A stretch of DNA of 64,000 bases from assembly GCA_015680905.1 (NCBI GenBank), contig CM027384.1, forward strand, positions 72,697,501 to 72,761,500, read 5' to 3'. This document shows, piece after piece, positions 23,261 through 34,960 of the stretch; position 1 is the stretch's first letter; each line of letters begins with the position of its first letter. The position numbers and the translations under genes were made by a program. The DNA comes from Coptis chinensis. Lineage: Eukaryota > Streptophyta > Magnoliopsida > Ranunculales > Ranunculaceae. The notes under the pieces are model-generated. The model was not told the DNA's origin. It made no database searches and saw only the letters and a program-made list of their open reading frames with translations.

Positions 23261-26200
23261 CCAAATTTCAGAAAATACCCGCAGAGAAAACCGCCACCAC
23301 CATTTTCTCTCTAATCCAAACCCTCTTTCCACCACCTCCAATCACCTCACCACCACGTCCAAAACCGCGCTACCACCTCCAATCATCCCACCACCATATT
23401 TACCATCACCGACCCATCAAAAATATTTCCTTTCTTTATTTTTAACAAGAAAAGTCAATTCTTTTGAATTTTTCGAAGGTTCTTTGAATGTTTTGCAGTG
23501 AAGGCATCGCCTTTTCTGGGTTATAATCATATTCTGCAAGTAAGTTTTCAGTTCCATTTCTGTCTCAGTTATTTTTTCTTTATTGCAATTTTACTTCAAT
23601 TGTTTTTTTTTTCTTTATTGCAAAACCTTTGTTCTCTTTCTCTGGTCTCTTCATCAAATTGAAACCGTGCTAAAATTTTGAATCTATTCAATTCAGTTGG
23701 CGTGTATTTTTTGCTAGTGGCTGGTTGTACCAATTATTGTGCTTCTCAGGTCAATTATTATATGTCTGCGCTCGTGTATAATCCATCTTCTAAGTTAGAC
23801 CGAACTTGTGTGTTTGCCAGTGAATAGATTTACTTCCTCTACCTATATAGTACTTAATCTATGTGAGTGGATTATGGTACCAACAACTGTGAGGCGAATT
23901 TTGTCTATTATTGAATATAAACTATTCAGTGTCAAACTCTGGACTTAAATTCTTCTTTTACTTTCAGACTATAATAGTCCTTCAGTTGTTTGTATCAATA
24001 ATAATATCTAATTTGTACCTAATCCTAGAGTGGACATAAATATTAAAGCTTTAATAAGATGGCGGGAATTTTTACTTGATGGACGATTGGTATGTTGGAC
24101 CTCAAACCAGACCACATGTATACTTTGTTGTAGGAATCTAATGTTGGTATAAGAAGCAAAAAAGGGGAAACTTATGAGAGTGGTTGGTCATGAGCATGAT
24201 GGGCCTTAGTCCAGGGCATTGGTTTAGATGTTTAAGTTGGCAAAGGCACAATGACATTGAGATAGACGAGTGTCATGTTTGGTTACCTGTAATTTGTTTT
24301 CTTCATGCATTATCATTTACATTACCCCCTAGTGTTGCTGATTATCATCATGGCCTGGTCATGTACAACTAAGTGTTGGAAATTTGAATTGCTACTCGTT
24401 GGTTGCTAAAGCTGACAATGCAGTGTAGTACCATCTGCTTGTCATGATTTCCTGTGTACATATTAAGTAATTTCACCAACTATATGTACTAATAATATGA
24501 AATATTTAACAATAACAGTGGATTACTCTCTTAGTTTGAAAGACGCAACAAAATGATTGTGTTAGAAGTTGAGTGTCACTACTAAGAATGTTTGATTGTT
24601 TTAACTTCAAAACAGACGCTAAACTCAAATATGTAATTTGTTGATGCTTAAATATTTTGCATGTTGTGTGTTTATTTTTTTATTGTATGCTTAGAAGGTT
24701 TGCATGTTGGGAGCTATATATGCTTGTTTTGTATTTAGGTTTCTAATCCATTCTTGTAGTTTAAGCTGATATAGGAAAGTCATTTAAAGCTTTAGATTCG
24801 TTAGTAAGTTGATTAAGATGTGGAAGTTTCAATGGTAGACTAATTGCTTGTGTAATAATCTAGAAGTTAGCTAAGGGCATTTCTCTAATTTTTTACATAT
24901 GATTAGGGCTATTGTAGTAATTTTATTTTTTTTAACGATAGCTAATTTATTTTAGAATTTAAGCGGTGATTTTTAAAAGGTCTTGTAGATATATATAATT
25001 TTCTCTCACGTGTGTATCGGATATATTACTTTCGTATTGTTGGAATAGCCAAGTGTATGATGTTAAGTTGTTTTCATATTTGATGCTGCTTAATTACATA
25101 AGATTAGAAGCGCCGTAACCTTATGATAGCTAGTCGGCTTTGGCATGTTACTATCAGGAGGTGGACTTGAGCCCACTAACTCTTTTGATCAGAGAACATA
25201 CACCTATTCTTTTGTAACTTTAATGCATGCATGCCACCTCTTAGTTGTGTATGCCATGTATGCCACCACCTTTTACTTGTTTTATAATTCTTGGTTTTAG
25301 ATAGAGAAGAAAGGGGGAGACCAGATGGAAATTCTGAACAGGAAGTTTTTCATTTCTTGAGCGAGCTAGTTAGTTATATGTAGTGGCTGGTTAACTTTGA
25401 ATAAAGGGTCGATAAGGGGTGTTTGTTCCTTCTCTTATTACATACATACATACATGGGATTAATTTATTTCATAATTGAAGTATATGAAGGACTCACTTT
25501 ACCTGATGGGCAGCAAAACTTATCTCCTTCATGGATGTGATGAGCTAACTTGATTAGCTTAGTTTAACGATCTCATTCCTGGGAGATCAACTCATATATA
25601 TCTGATGACGGCATATGCAATTACATCAAGTGGCTATTATTTGCTCCTTTTCATTCTTTAATATTTGAACTTGTGGCATATTCATTCAGTACGCATGATA
25701 GTTTCCAACTTCATAATTCAAGGGTAAACAAGGCAAGTGAACTTATAAGAAACTTACTTACTTGCTACTGTGAATACTCAAAAGGCAAGTGACTGATGTA
25801 CAAATACAATAGCTGATTTGATATTTGCTGTCTCGGTAGTGTACTCGACCTAACAATCTTAATATATCTGTGTAGGGTGAAAGTCAAAAAGTTGTGAGTG
25901 AGCAAGTGATACAGTCAACTAGTCTTCCAATTACTTCACTTTCACAGGTATTTTTTTCAGAATGTTTAAAGAAAAGTACTGCAAATCTTAATTAGTACTA
26001 TTTTTGCTGTTTCTCTCATCTTCTCTTTCTATTATAGTATTATTATTCTATTTTAATCAACATCTAAATTGGCATTTGGTGGATTTACTGTCTTATAGAT
26101 CTATGTGAAATTTGACAAGATTAATAATTTGCATGCTTTCTTTCTAGAGGATTGTGTTTTTGAGGTAGTAACTATAAGTTAGTTATTTAGAATTTTCTCC

Positions 26201-26557
26201 TCATGTTGCCGTTAGGACTTAGGATTCACTTTTAGCATCACATTTTCGTAAGGGTGTTGACAAGATAGCATGCTAGAGGAAAGGCTCACTTCTCTTAATT
26301 TTTATGCACCGAATTAACTGCAGTCCGGTTCCCTCCCTCCCGTTACTGTTATAGTCCTCCTTCAGTTTCTCAAATCACTATCACTTTGGTTGATTTTTAA
26401 CTGGATGTTGATTTGTTATGATGCTCTGTTGAAGTGGTTCGTGTAAGAGTGATTTCAAACTTAATGAGATGAGTTGGAGCTCTGCGAGTTGTTTCAATTT
26501 GTGAATTCAAAAGGTCTTCTTTCATGGCCTAACTTCAGTTTTGCTAGTTTGCTTCAG
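23261..26557 (+). other. Probable leader region of the ABCI1 gene
   Basis: No coding frame is recognised, but splice-like signals suggest 5' untranslated exons. A CT-rich segment from about 23,260 ends at a good donor (CTGCAA|GTAAGT, last base 23,539). A 72-nt block at 25,876-25,947 has an acceptor before it and CACAG|GTATTT after it. An acceptor (TTGCTTCAG) ends at 26,557, 15 bases before the ABCI1 start codon. This is inference from splice motifs only. Confidence 0.3.
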
Positions 26558-26572
26558 ATATAATAGGGAAGA

Positions 26573-27247
26573 ATGTCCTTGCGCAAGGCACCACTTCCTC
26601 GCCTCCTTCTTAACAATGTCTCTTGCATGAGAAATGCTCAAACAATCCTCAGAAACATCAATGTCTCCGTCCATGACGGAAGTGCCCTTGTACTAACAGG
26701 TGCCAATGGTGCCGGCAAATCCACCTTCCTACGCATGTTGGCAGGATTCTCACGACCTTCGGCAGGTGAGATCCTTTGGAATGGCCACGACATAACTCAA
26801 TCAGGAGTCTTCCAACAGTACAAGCTTCAACTCAATTGGCTCTCTCTTAAAGATGCCATCAAGGACAAGCTCACTGTCCTTGACAACGTCCAATGGTTTG
26901 AGCTCCTTGAAGGCAAGTCTGGAAAAGCCAGGGACTCATTAGAGCTCATGGGACTCGGTCGGCTAATTAACGAAAAGGCAAGGATGCTCTCAATGGGGCA
27001 AAGAAAGCGGCTTCAGCTTGCAAGACTACTTGCCATTGACCGTCCTATTTGGTTGCTTGATGAGCCATCAGTTGCATTAGATGCTGACGGGACGAGATTG
27101 CTCGAGTACATCATCTCGGAACATAGAAAAAAGGGGGGAATTGTGTTTGTAGCCACTCATTTACCGATCGAGATTCGGGATTCTATGTGTTTAAGGTTGC
27201 CACAAAGGTTTCCAAGGAGGAAAACCATGGTTGATTTGCTTGACTGA
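26573..27247 (+). CDS. ABCI1: ABC transporter I family member 1, cytochrome c maturation CcmA
   Basis: Intronless 224-residue frame. It is a lone ABC ATPase domain: Walker A GANGAGKST (residues 43-51), signature LSMGQRKR (139-146), Walker B IWLLDEP (159-165) and the switch His196 in ATHLP. The length is close to Arabidopsis ABCI1 (about 229) and to bacterial CcmA. From the family, it is the ATP-hydrolysing subunit of the CcmAB complex at the mitochondrial inner membrane, which drives heme release from CcmE during c-type cytochrome assembly. The other Ccm membrane proteins are usually encoded in plant mitochondrial DNA. All catalytic motifs are intact, so the gene looks functional. There is no obvious N-terminal presequence, as in its homologues. 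A splice-acceptor-like site ends at 26,557, 15 bases upstream, suggesting an intron in the leader. Confidence 0.93.
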   Translation: MSLRKAPLPRLLLNNVSCMRNAQTILRNINVSVHDGSALVLTGANGAGKSTFLRMLAGFSRPSAGEILWNGHDITQSGVFQQYKLQLNWLSLKDAIKDKLTVLDNVQWFELLEGKSGKARDSLELMGLGRLINEKARMLSMGQRKRLQLARLLAIDRPIWLLDEPSVALDADGTRLLEYIISEHRKKGGIVFVATHLPIEIRDSMCLRLPQRFPRRKTMVDLLD

Positions 27248-27808
27248 TAAAGGAGATAACATATGGGGATTTCTTGTTCTTTGTATGGGCGGGTCTCCCT
27301 TTTTTGTTTTTACATTTTTTAATCTTTTCACAGAAAAATGAGCAAAAGTAATTTTTTTTGTCCTGATGTATATTTTTACCCGTTTAATGTAATATTTTGA
27401 CAGTGGGAAGTGGGAAACTGGGAACAGCATATTTTGTTGAAAAAGTGAACTAGTTTGAAAAAATTTATGGCACTGCAGTATGTCTATTAATTTCAATTAG
27501 TAGGTAGCTAGTTGTGTCACTTGTATGTTCATTTAGTATCTACTATCTACTAACAAGTTGATCGGGGTGCCTAAAATTTTTGTTTTATCTTGTTTCTTTA
27601 TTTTTTGACAATGTAAGAGTGTGTTGATTCTCTTAATTCGTCAAAGGATTTGCAGGATAACATGAATATGTTAGGACTACCGAGCGCTAAGGGAAAGAAA
27701 ATAGACTGATGGTATCCTGAGATAATTATTTCAGAGAATAGTTCATCGGAAATACGAACCACTTTAGCTTAAAATTTGACCTGATTTAAGTACCTACAAA
27801 AAGGCTTA
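27248..27808. other. 3' region of ABCI1, no gene seen
   Basis: Probable 3' untranslated region followed by intergenic DNA. A minus-strand 101-codon frame overlapping the end of ABCI1 is a shadow without domains. Confidence 0.4.
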
Positions 27809-28419
27809 GAGCATCCCTTATTGGGTGAGTCAAATATGACCTGCCACGTAGGCAAGTCACATTATAACCCCAAAACTCAACATTCCAAACAATAACCCCA
27901 ATGGAAAATTTCCAAATTTGTTATATTTCATTACCAAGCGGCAGGTCTTCTGCCACAGGGTGACTGCGATTTGATCACCAGGACTAACTGCTTTCTTTCT
28001 TCAGTTATGAACAAAGCGCTTCTAATTTAATACTGTTAAAAAAATATTCACCATGCAGCAGAAGGCTTGCATGAGTAAAATTAATATAGATTCATCGGTT
28101 ATTTTCCCATAATTTTTTTTATTATTGGTAATCAGTAACTCTTTGATGTTGGCGGAATTTGAGTCTCAGACCTCTCATATCATCATCCAAATATTTTACC
28201 GACTTTACTAATCGGCACGCCAAATATAGCCACAAAAAAGAAAAATGACGTGACTTATTTAGCATTTGATTCAATCATTTTATAGGGTGCTCAGATATTG
28301 GGGACACACCTTAAAAATAGTTTAGTTATATCATTTTATATGGTGCTCAGATATTGGGGACACACCTTAAAAATAGTTTAGTTATAACATTTGACACAGC
28401 CACAGCCACTGGGATGCTC
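27809..28419. mobile_element. Harbinger-type MITE with nested SINE
   Basis: 611 bp flanked by TTA at 27,806-27,808 and at 28,420-28,422. The ends are short inverted repeats: GAGCATCCC on the left and GGGATGCTC on the right. The start resembles the GAGCATCTC ends of the Harbinger element at 8.2 kb. Inside are a SINE-like insert (about 28,112-28,225) and a tandem duplication of about 57 bp (28,280-28,392, containing GTGCTCAGATATTGGGGACA twice). There is no coding capacity. Confidence 0.6.
28112..28225 (-). mobile_element. SINE-like retroposon
   Basis: Read on the minus strand it has an A-box-like GCCGATTAGTAAAGTCGG, then about 30-40 bases on a B-box-like GAGACTCAAATTCC, and it ends in an AATAATAAAAAAAATT tail. 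Spacing and order fit a tRNA-derived plant SINE. Target duplications were not resolved. Confidence 0.45.
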
Positions 28420-30193
28420 TTATGTTTACCATTTTTAAGTTGAAGAGTGTCGGTTATTTAAATTATATCTGCTGGAGTATTTAGGCGTAGTGTTTACCAT
28501 TTTGGTGATTCTTTCTTGTTTAGATATTTAGGTCCAATTTTATTAACAAAATATTTAATTTTAGTGTTTTGTTTTCTTGATGAATGTGACGGGTGGAAGA
28601 CCAGGGGCGGGGTGGGCTTTCCGTAAAAAAAAAAAAGTACTAGTTACCCTATACAAATATTTGTAGTGTATGTTAGTTGTAGGCTTGTAGCAACCCCTTT
28701 GAGTGGCAATCTTGGATCAGCCTATGTTGGAAGACTGTATTCATGTTGCATACAAGAGTATTGAATAAGCTCGTATGCATTATGCAGTTATGCCTCAGAT
28801 GGAAGAACTAAAAAGCTTAACAAGGGGCCCCACAACTTAAGAGCTTTTGAGCTTTTGAACTTTTGTCGTTGCCACTTTTGCTTAACACCAGGTGGAACAA
28901 AAGATCATGTATCGGGGTATAACAGTAATTAGCCTGCGAAGTTACTGACAGCTTAGCAGGACTGCAGGAGTCATCAAAATAGGCGTACTTAATTCTTCTA
29001 TTGGGCTGCGTGAATCAAGAGAACAAAGATATGACAATAGCTTAGCTAGGCTGAGTCTTGCTTTGCGGGGGTGGGGGTTGGTGTTGCTTATTTTTCAAAA
29101 CCAACAGTAACTCCAATTATAGTGGCCAAAATTGAAGGATAAAGATGAAATTGCATTATTGGTGGTATCGGCCGGCGTCATTGAATTGTAAAGTAATGGA
29201 GCACGTCGTGTGATAGTACATCTCTGTCTGCAATGTAGCACTCACTGCTCAGTACCATCAACCCAGTACCGTGCGGCCAGTATAACGTGGGGAAAAGAGG
29301 ATGCACGGACCTGTTGTTTTTGAGCATCATGTCTAAGCTGCTAACGTGCCATTTCCAAATCCAGTAATCAACAATGCAACATATCTGTTAAACTTCAAGA
29401 TAGGTAGCCACATATGATATACTCGGATACAATAAGGATCTTCAGCACTTGAAGAGAAGCTAATGCATCAGCTAACACAGTAGCAAATTATGCATTTACA
29501 ATGACTAGCAATATGGCTTTTTTGTTTGAAGAGAGACCCAACTGGGTCACCAGCTAGCAATATGGCGTTGTGTACCCGACTACCCGCTATCCAAACATAA
29601 AGCGAGTACATAGATTGTTGTCGCCAAAGATTTGGCACAAAGATCAAAATAAATTTTCCATATAACGAGTTTATTTTTCAGTGCTCTCTATTTATGAGTT
29701 AATATAATAATTTCCTGTGTAAGCTTAGACGCGCAATGAGAGTATTTAACCACTTTTTTAAGTAAAACACACCACTTGGTTAAACAACAAATTTACCACA
29801 TTTCTACTTACGGATATACTTTTCTCCGTTCATGAAATATTAAAGTTAGAAAAGGAGAAAAAAAGTGTCCAAATGTTGGAAATTGCTTAATTATTTTAAT
29901 AAAAAATAAATAACAAGCCAAAATGAGAACCAGAAACGATAAATAACCGTGGGTTTTCATGGTTCTTGGTCTGGTATTATGCCATTTAAAATCGATAGAA
30001 CCGCAAATAACACCCCTACACAAAATACATACTCACCAAAGTAAAAACTGGAGTCCTAATAAAGAAATATACATATATATCATATATGCACAGCTGAGCA
30101 TTTCTCATGAAAACATTCACTGGCGTAGATAGTTTTACTTTTAGCAGCACCCACAGATGGTCTTAGCATAAGCTGATTTTGTTGAGACAATTA
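28420..30193. other. Intergenic DNA downstream of the TFL1-like gene
   Basis: No gene seen. Short poly(A) run at 28,626-28,636. Open frames are 71 codons or fewer and lack domains. The part nearest 30,194 should be the 3' region of the minus-strand PEBP gene. Confidence 0.4.
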
Positions 30194-31473
30194 CTAACGT
30201 CTTCTTGCAGCTGTTTCCCTTTGTGCATTGAAGTAGACAGCAGCAACAGGGAGGCCAAGATCATTCTCCTCTGCAAATTTTCTAGTACTGAAATGATCCC
30301 TTGAAGAAGGTGGGGTCATTATTTGTCTTCTTTGCTGTTTGAAAAGAACAAACACAAACCTGTGGATTCCTATGTTTGGCTTGGGCATCTCATAGCTCAC
30401 CACTTCCCTTCCTGTTTTTCAACGGACAAAGTATATAATCCATTTAGTTACTTATTTGTCCATCACATCTCTCTCTAAAAATGGTAAGAAAAGGACCTAC
30501 CAAATGTAGCATCTGTTGTGCCTGGGATGTCTGTCACCAACCTGTTAGATTAGATGGTCAGTTCAAGTTGAATATAAGTACTTTGCCTAATTTGTAGTCT
30601 TTTAAGGTAGACCGTTTTTCTATAGAATTTAAGTAAAAATATAAAAAATAACTCTTAGTTTACATATTGGAATACTGAAAGCTTTTTGTTTTTATGACTA
30701 TACTAAAGCTAAAAACCAAAAGAAATGAGTTTATAGATCGAGTTTCTAATGCCCATTTACATTATGGATTATTGAAAGCTTTTATGTCCTCCAAGATTTA
30801 TGGAACCCGGCCTTTATGGAACTAGAACTACTTAGTTACAGCAACAATGTAGAATAGATGTAGGTGTATGCACTATACGTACACACATGCTTATATCTGT
30901 GATCGAAAATATAGAAATTGTGTACACATGAAAACATTATCATGCTCTTAGGGCTATAATATACAAGAGCACATATAACCCACTTGCTGTACTTGGTTGT
31001 GATTTTTGACTATATAGATCGCATTTAATTCATTTCTTGATACTTGAATTTTCTACCGATGGATGCTTCAATTCTGTAATTGCCTGTGTTATAAGGTATA
31101 CTGTACCAGTGAAGGTGTTCCTTCAGATATGTATCACTGGGGCCTGGAGCATCTGGGTCTGTCATAATCTGCAAATACGGGTAGAGTTAGATATAGATAG
31201 AGAGAGAGAGAGGTTGCAGTGTCATGGAGATAAGGTGACGGGGTTAGAACGTAAAGCTACTATATATACCAGTGTAAAGAAAGACCTCATGTCACTTCCT
31301 TGTATCTCAACTTTAGGTTTGATGCTTACTGACGAAGGGTAAAACTCATGGCCATTGCTTACTAGCTTGTTGCCCTGGTAATTTACAGCCATTTGTACCG
31401 TTGGAGTGAAGGAATCAAGAACATCTCCAATCACTCTTCCCACTGTGAGAGGATCTAACCTGCTTCTTGCCAT
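30194..31473 (-). CDS. TFL1: TFL1/CEN-type PEBP protein, floral repressor
   Basis: Four exons on the minus strand: 31,473-31,270 (204 nt), 31,168-31,107 (62 nt), 30,541-30,501 (41 nt) and 30,411-30,194 (218 nt). All borders are GT/AG, and the middle exons have the 62 and 41 nt usual in plant FT/TFL1 genes. The joined frame is 174 residues. His86 in EHLHW and Asp141 in SSRDHF are at the positions that mark TFL1-type repressors (FT has Tyr and Gln). The C terminus ETAARRR is TFL1/CEN-like and rules out the BFT ending. Such proteins bind 14-3-3 and FD bZIP factors and repress flowering and meristem determinacy. Uncommon residues: Thr81 where family members have Pro (SDPYL), and Ser for the first Gly of GGDMR. 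The start at 31,473 (MARSRLDPL) fits the family. An (AG)n run lies in intron 1 (about 31,197-31,212). TFL1 versus CEN orthology is not decided. Confidence 0.92.
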
Positions 31474-32399
31474 GATAAAAGGGTTTGGAGTTTGTAATAA
31501 CAAGACGACTCTCTAAATGCTGGATATACTTGATGCATGGTATAGAAGTTTAAAGCCCTATATATAGGTGTGGAAATGGTTGCACAGTCGCCTTAGGTTC
31601 TTTTAGAGCTATAAATGGAAATTGGAGGCTTCAGAATAGGGGTATGTATATAGTAATAATAATAATATAGAACTTGGCACATACATCAATGAAAGCTTAC
31701 TTATGGTCATGCATATATTCTCTCCCTAGTCTGTTCCGCAATTACATTGGTCCTCCAGACTTAAAAGGGACTTAAAATCCTCTAATCCGTGTGGATCTTA
31801 TTTGTGGATGCTTTAAATAAATTTATAACTTAAACAAAGCACGAACCTGGAACGTGTAGGACCTCGATCAGTAGCTGGTAGAGAGAATTTTCCTTTATCT
31901 CTATATGTAATTGAAGGATAAGAAGTTAGAAAATATTAATTAATGATCTGGACAACTAGCTAGCAAGAACATTCTCAAAACGAGATGACATTTCAATCTT
32001 TTTCACTTAAGGTATAAAAATTAAAATTCTTGAGGTGGATGTGTTAGACACTTACCCTAATGTCAAAGAAATGTTTCCTGTTTTATGATATATTCTTTTG
32101 GAGAGTTTTGAGAGCATAAAGGAACTCCACAAAACAAAGGTTCTTAGTGCTTAGATGTCATTTCAACTAAAGAGATTCAAATGTGTTAAAGGAAATTTTA
32201 GAATTTTCTATAAATAGAAACCAGAGTCCTTTTTCTCTCTACGTTTGACCTAACGCAACTGGGTAAACCACAACTTGTTCACGGATCGGAGGATTGAGAC
32301 GTTTATCGAAAATTAATAAATAAATAATAATAATGATAGTAATAATAATAATAAAAATCAGAAGATTGAGACAAAACACTTGGTGGGTCTCAAATATGA
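31474..32399. other. Promoter side of the TFL1-like gene
   Basis: No coding frame recognised. AT-rich, with (AAT)n runs at about 31,655-31,670 and 32,325-32,352. It should contain the PEBP gene's upstream regulatory DNA, but I cannot assign motifs with confidence. Confidence 0.4.
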
Positions 32400-33370
32400 T
32401 ATGATGCTACTGCCAGTAGTGGGTGCCCCCGCCTCCAGCCTTTGTTCCACACGTTTTAGTACACGTGTCCAGCCTTTTTTTTTTACTTTTCAGCTTTTGT
32501 TCCATGTGTTTTGGTCCACGTGTTCAGCCTTTTCCACTCAGTTTTCACTTTTCACCAAAGAACAAAGGGAAGAACACATACTAACTTCCCCCAAAAAAAG
32601 TCATACTTACCCCTTATACCCCCGCTCTACCAAGTACAACAGTACTACCTCTCTTTTACCACAAGTGTCCACAACACAACATTAGCATCTATATATGCAA
32701 TCAAGGAATAAAGGTAAGAAAGGTATTTAGAGAAGTTTGGGAAACTGTGTTAGTTTTACAGTAATTTTTGGCTTCATAGTTTTGGCTTTTGCATAGTTGC
32801 CAAACGCTCTCTTGGACAAGATAAGAAAGGTATTTGAGATTCTAGTAAGATTAATACTTTGCAGATTTTAGGCAAAATAAAACAATGTAATAGGTGGCGT
32901 AGTGGTATGGAGGTGATCAGGGCTGGTTAGGTGAGTTTTTAAAATTAGGCTTTTGTAAAACTCAAAATATCTACTAAAAAATCATATATATATTATTTAT
33001 AAATAATAACTAATTTTAAGATTCTCTTAATATCAAAATGTGAATGATCTACTAATTAGAATTTTACACTTTGTTCATTTCAGTCCAAATTTAACTCTAG
33101 ATAGAGACATTGGTCATATCAAGTGGAAGATTTTTTAGTGGGCTATTTCGTGAGAGCCTATGCTGCCTACTCCTAGCAGGCCTTGGAGGTGATCAGTGTT
33201 GGACTGTTGGTAGAGACGGGGGTATAAGGGTATTATATCGTTAGTAGAGATGTCCTTGTCTTTTTAGTGAGTTTAAAAGGGTGGACCACTTACAAACACG
33301 TGCACCAATTAGAAACACGTGGAACAAATTTGGGCTCCATTATAGGGCTTGTGCAGCTAAGATGCCTAGA
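32400..33370. mobile_element. Inverted-repeat (foldback/MITE-like) element
   Basis: The left arm (about 32,410-32,680) and the reverse complement of the right arm (about 33,170-33,370) share ordered blocks: TTTGTTCCA-GTGTTT with CACGTGTT, then CCCTTATACCCCCG, CTCTACCAA and CAACA-TA-TACCTC. The arms are diverged and differ by indels. No coding content. Superfamily unknown. Confidence 0.45.
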
Positions 33371-33480
33371 TGGGTTGGCTTATGTTTGAAGTGAGGGGTA
33401 TCGTTTGAATCCAGGACGACTTTCTTTCTGTCATTTCAATCATCCACTCTCGACTTGAGGGGTGAAGACTGCAAGTTTCT
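33350..33480 (+). mobile_element. Possible SINE fragment
   Basis: ATGCCTAGATGGGTTGG at about 33,369-33,385 resembles a Pol III A box, and GTTTGAATCC at about 33,411-33,420 resembles a B box at suitable spacing. No clear tail or target duplication, so this is tentative. Confidence 0.3.
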
Positions 33481-34960
33481 GTTCAAGCTGCTGCCCTCTT
33501 AAGTCTTAATAACCATCACCGAAGTTATATGCCTCGAAAAATAAAGTTGACACCATGTAAAAATGGCGTATGGAAAGGCGGAAACTCATTGGAGTTCTAA
33601 GGGAAGCAATTGGAATTTCTAATAAATCGATAACAATTTCCTGTAATAAATAGGATAGTGATGGAATAAATAAACAGAAAAAAAAAAAAAAAAGGAGTAA
33701 TGTTCACTCATCTGCCATTCCTGCCAACCCCATCCTTCCTGTCTGCTTTATGATATAAAATTTTGTCATTTGCTGTCAAAATAAGTAGTAGTAGCGCTGT
33801 ACAGAATGTATTCTGAAGATAAGCACAAATTGTACAAATTACGAAAAAGGTTGGAAAAGCACCACTTCCTGGGATACCTAAGATGGAGAGAAGTACATCA
33901 CCAAAAAAAGATAGAGAGAAGTGACTTCAGTTTGATCCATAAATAGGGTATTTCTTGTTTTCCAAAGCTTATTGCTCGATCTTCAACAAATTCACTTCTT
34001 AATTCTCTGCAACAATTGCAGATTACTCTGTCCTGTTCTTCAATATTCCCCAGAGAAAGGACTTCCTATTTCACGTACTTCCCCAAAAAACTATTTCCTA
34101 ATTTACTTCAGTATATCTTCATATCCTTATCATACAGATTTCCACAGATTCTTTCAGTATATCTTCATATCCTTATGCAACTCAAACGTCAAAAACTTGT
34201 TTCAATTCAAATTTCAATAGCAGTTTATGAACTAATTGTCTGCACTGCTAGCAATAACTATCCTATAATAGTATAAGGTATACATTCAAATAATGTATTT
34301 TATCCTTGTAATTAACGCTTTCCGTCACTTTATGAGGTAAGCCTGTGGTGAATTATCTAGACGCGCGACTTTGCTAGGGTCAGTAAGCCACAAAGGCAAC
34401 TGTACTCAGTTATCCATATTTCAGATCACCATGGAATGCTTAACAGAATGGAGCTCCAGCCCTGTGTACCTGTATTCCTAAGGTGCATGTTGGGAGACAA
34501 TCAAACACTGGGCAAGTGCAACACTCTTCTAACAAAGGATTTGAGACATTTTGCACTTTGTTTCTGTAAAAGAGCGATACAAAAACGATACGAAAATGCT
34601 CAAAAGAAACCTATGCATGCGAGTATGCGTCCCGTATGTGCTTTCACCACTTGTCATATATGAGCTCAAGATTCTCTTGATGCATACACCAATTATAGGC
34701 AAGCTTGTATGCTAGATTTCAATAAGAAAACTCATCTGTAAACATCCATCTGATGCTTTCAATTTTCAAGGACAAGACACTTCACTAAGAAAAGCAATGT
34801 GTAGCAAAAAAGAAATCTGCGAAGTATTGCATTTCTTGAAAGGAATACTGGAACACAAATTATTGTGTTCTAGGTTCCAATCAATCTGTCAGGACGCGGA
34901 CAAATAAACTAGGAGTTGCAAGTACAAATTTTCTCAATAGAACAGGTATCTGAATTGAAT
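33481..34960. other. Intergenic DNA, no gene recognised
   Basis: A poly(A) run lies at 33,679-33,693 and a short direct repeat (CAGTATATCTTCATATCCTT) at about 34,109 and 34,158. Frames of up to 86 codons have no domains. Confidence 0.4.

Noticed and set aside
23136-23501. Two overlapping Pro/Thr/Ser-rich frames of 89 and 121 codons
   Set aside because: Low-complexity translation of a CT-rich leader-like stretch, in two frames at once; no known domain.
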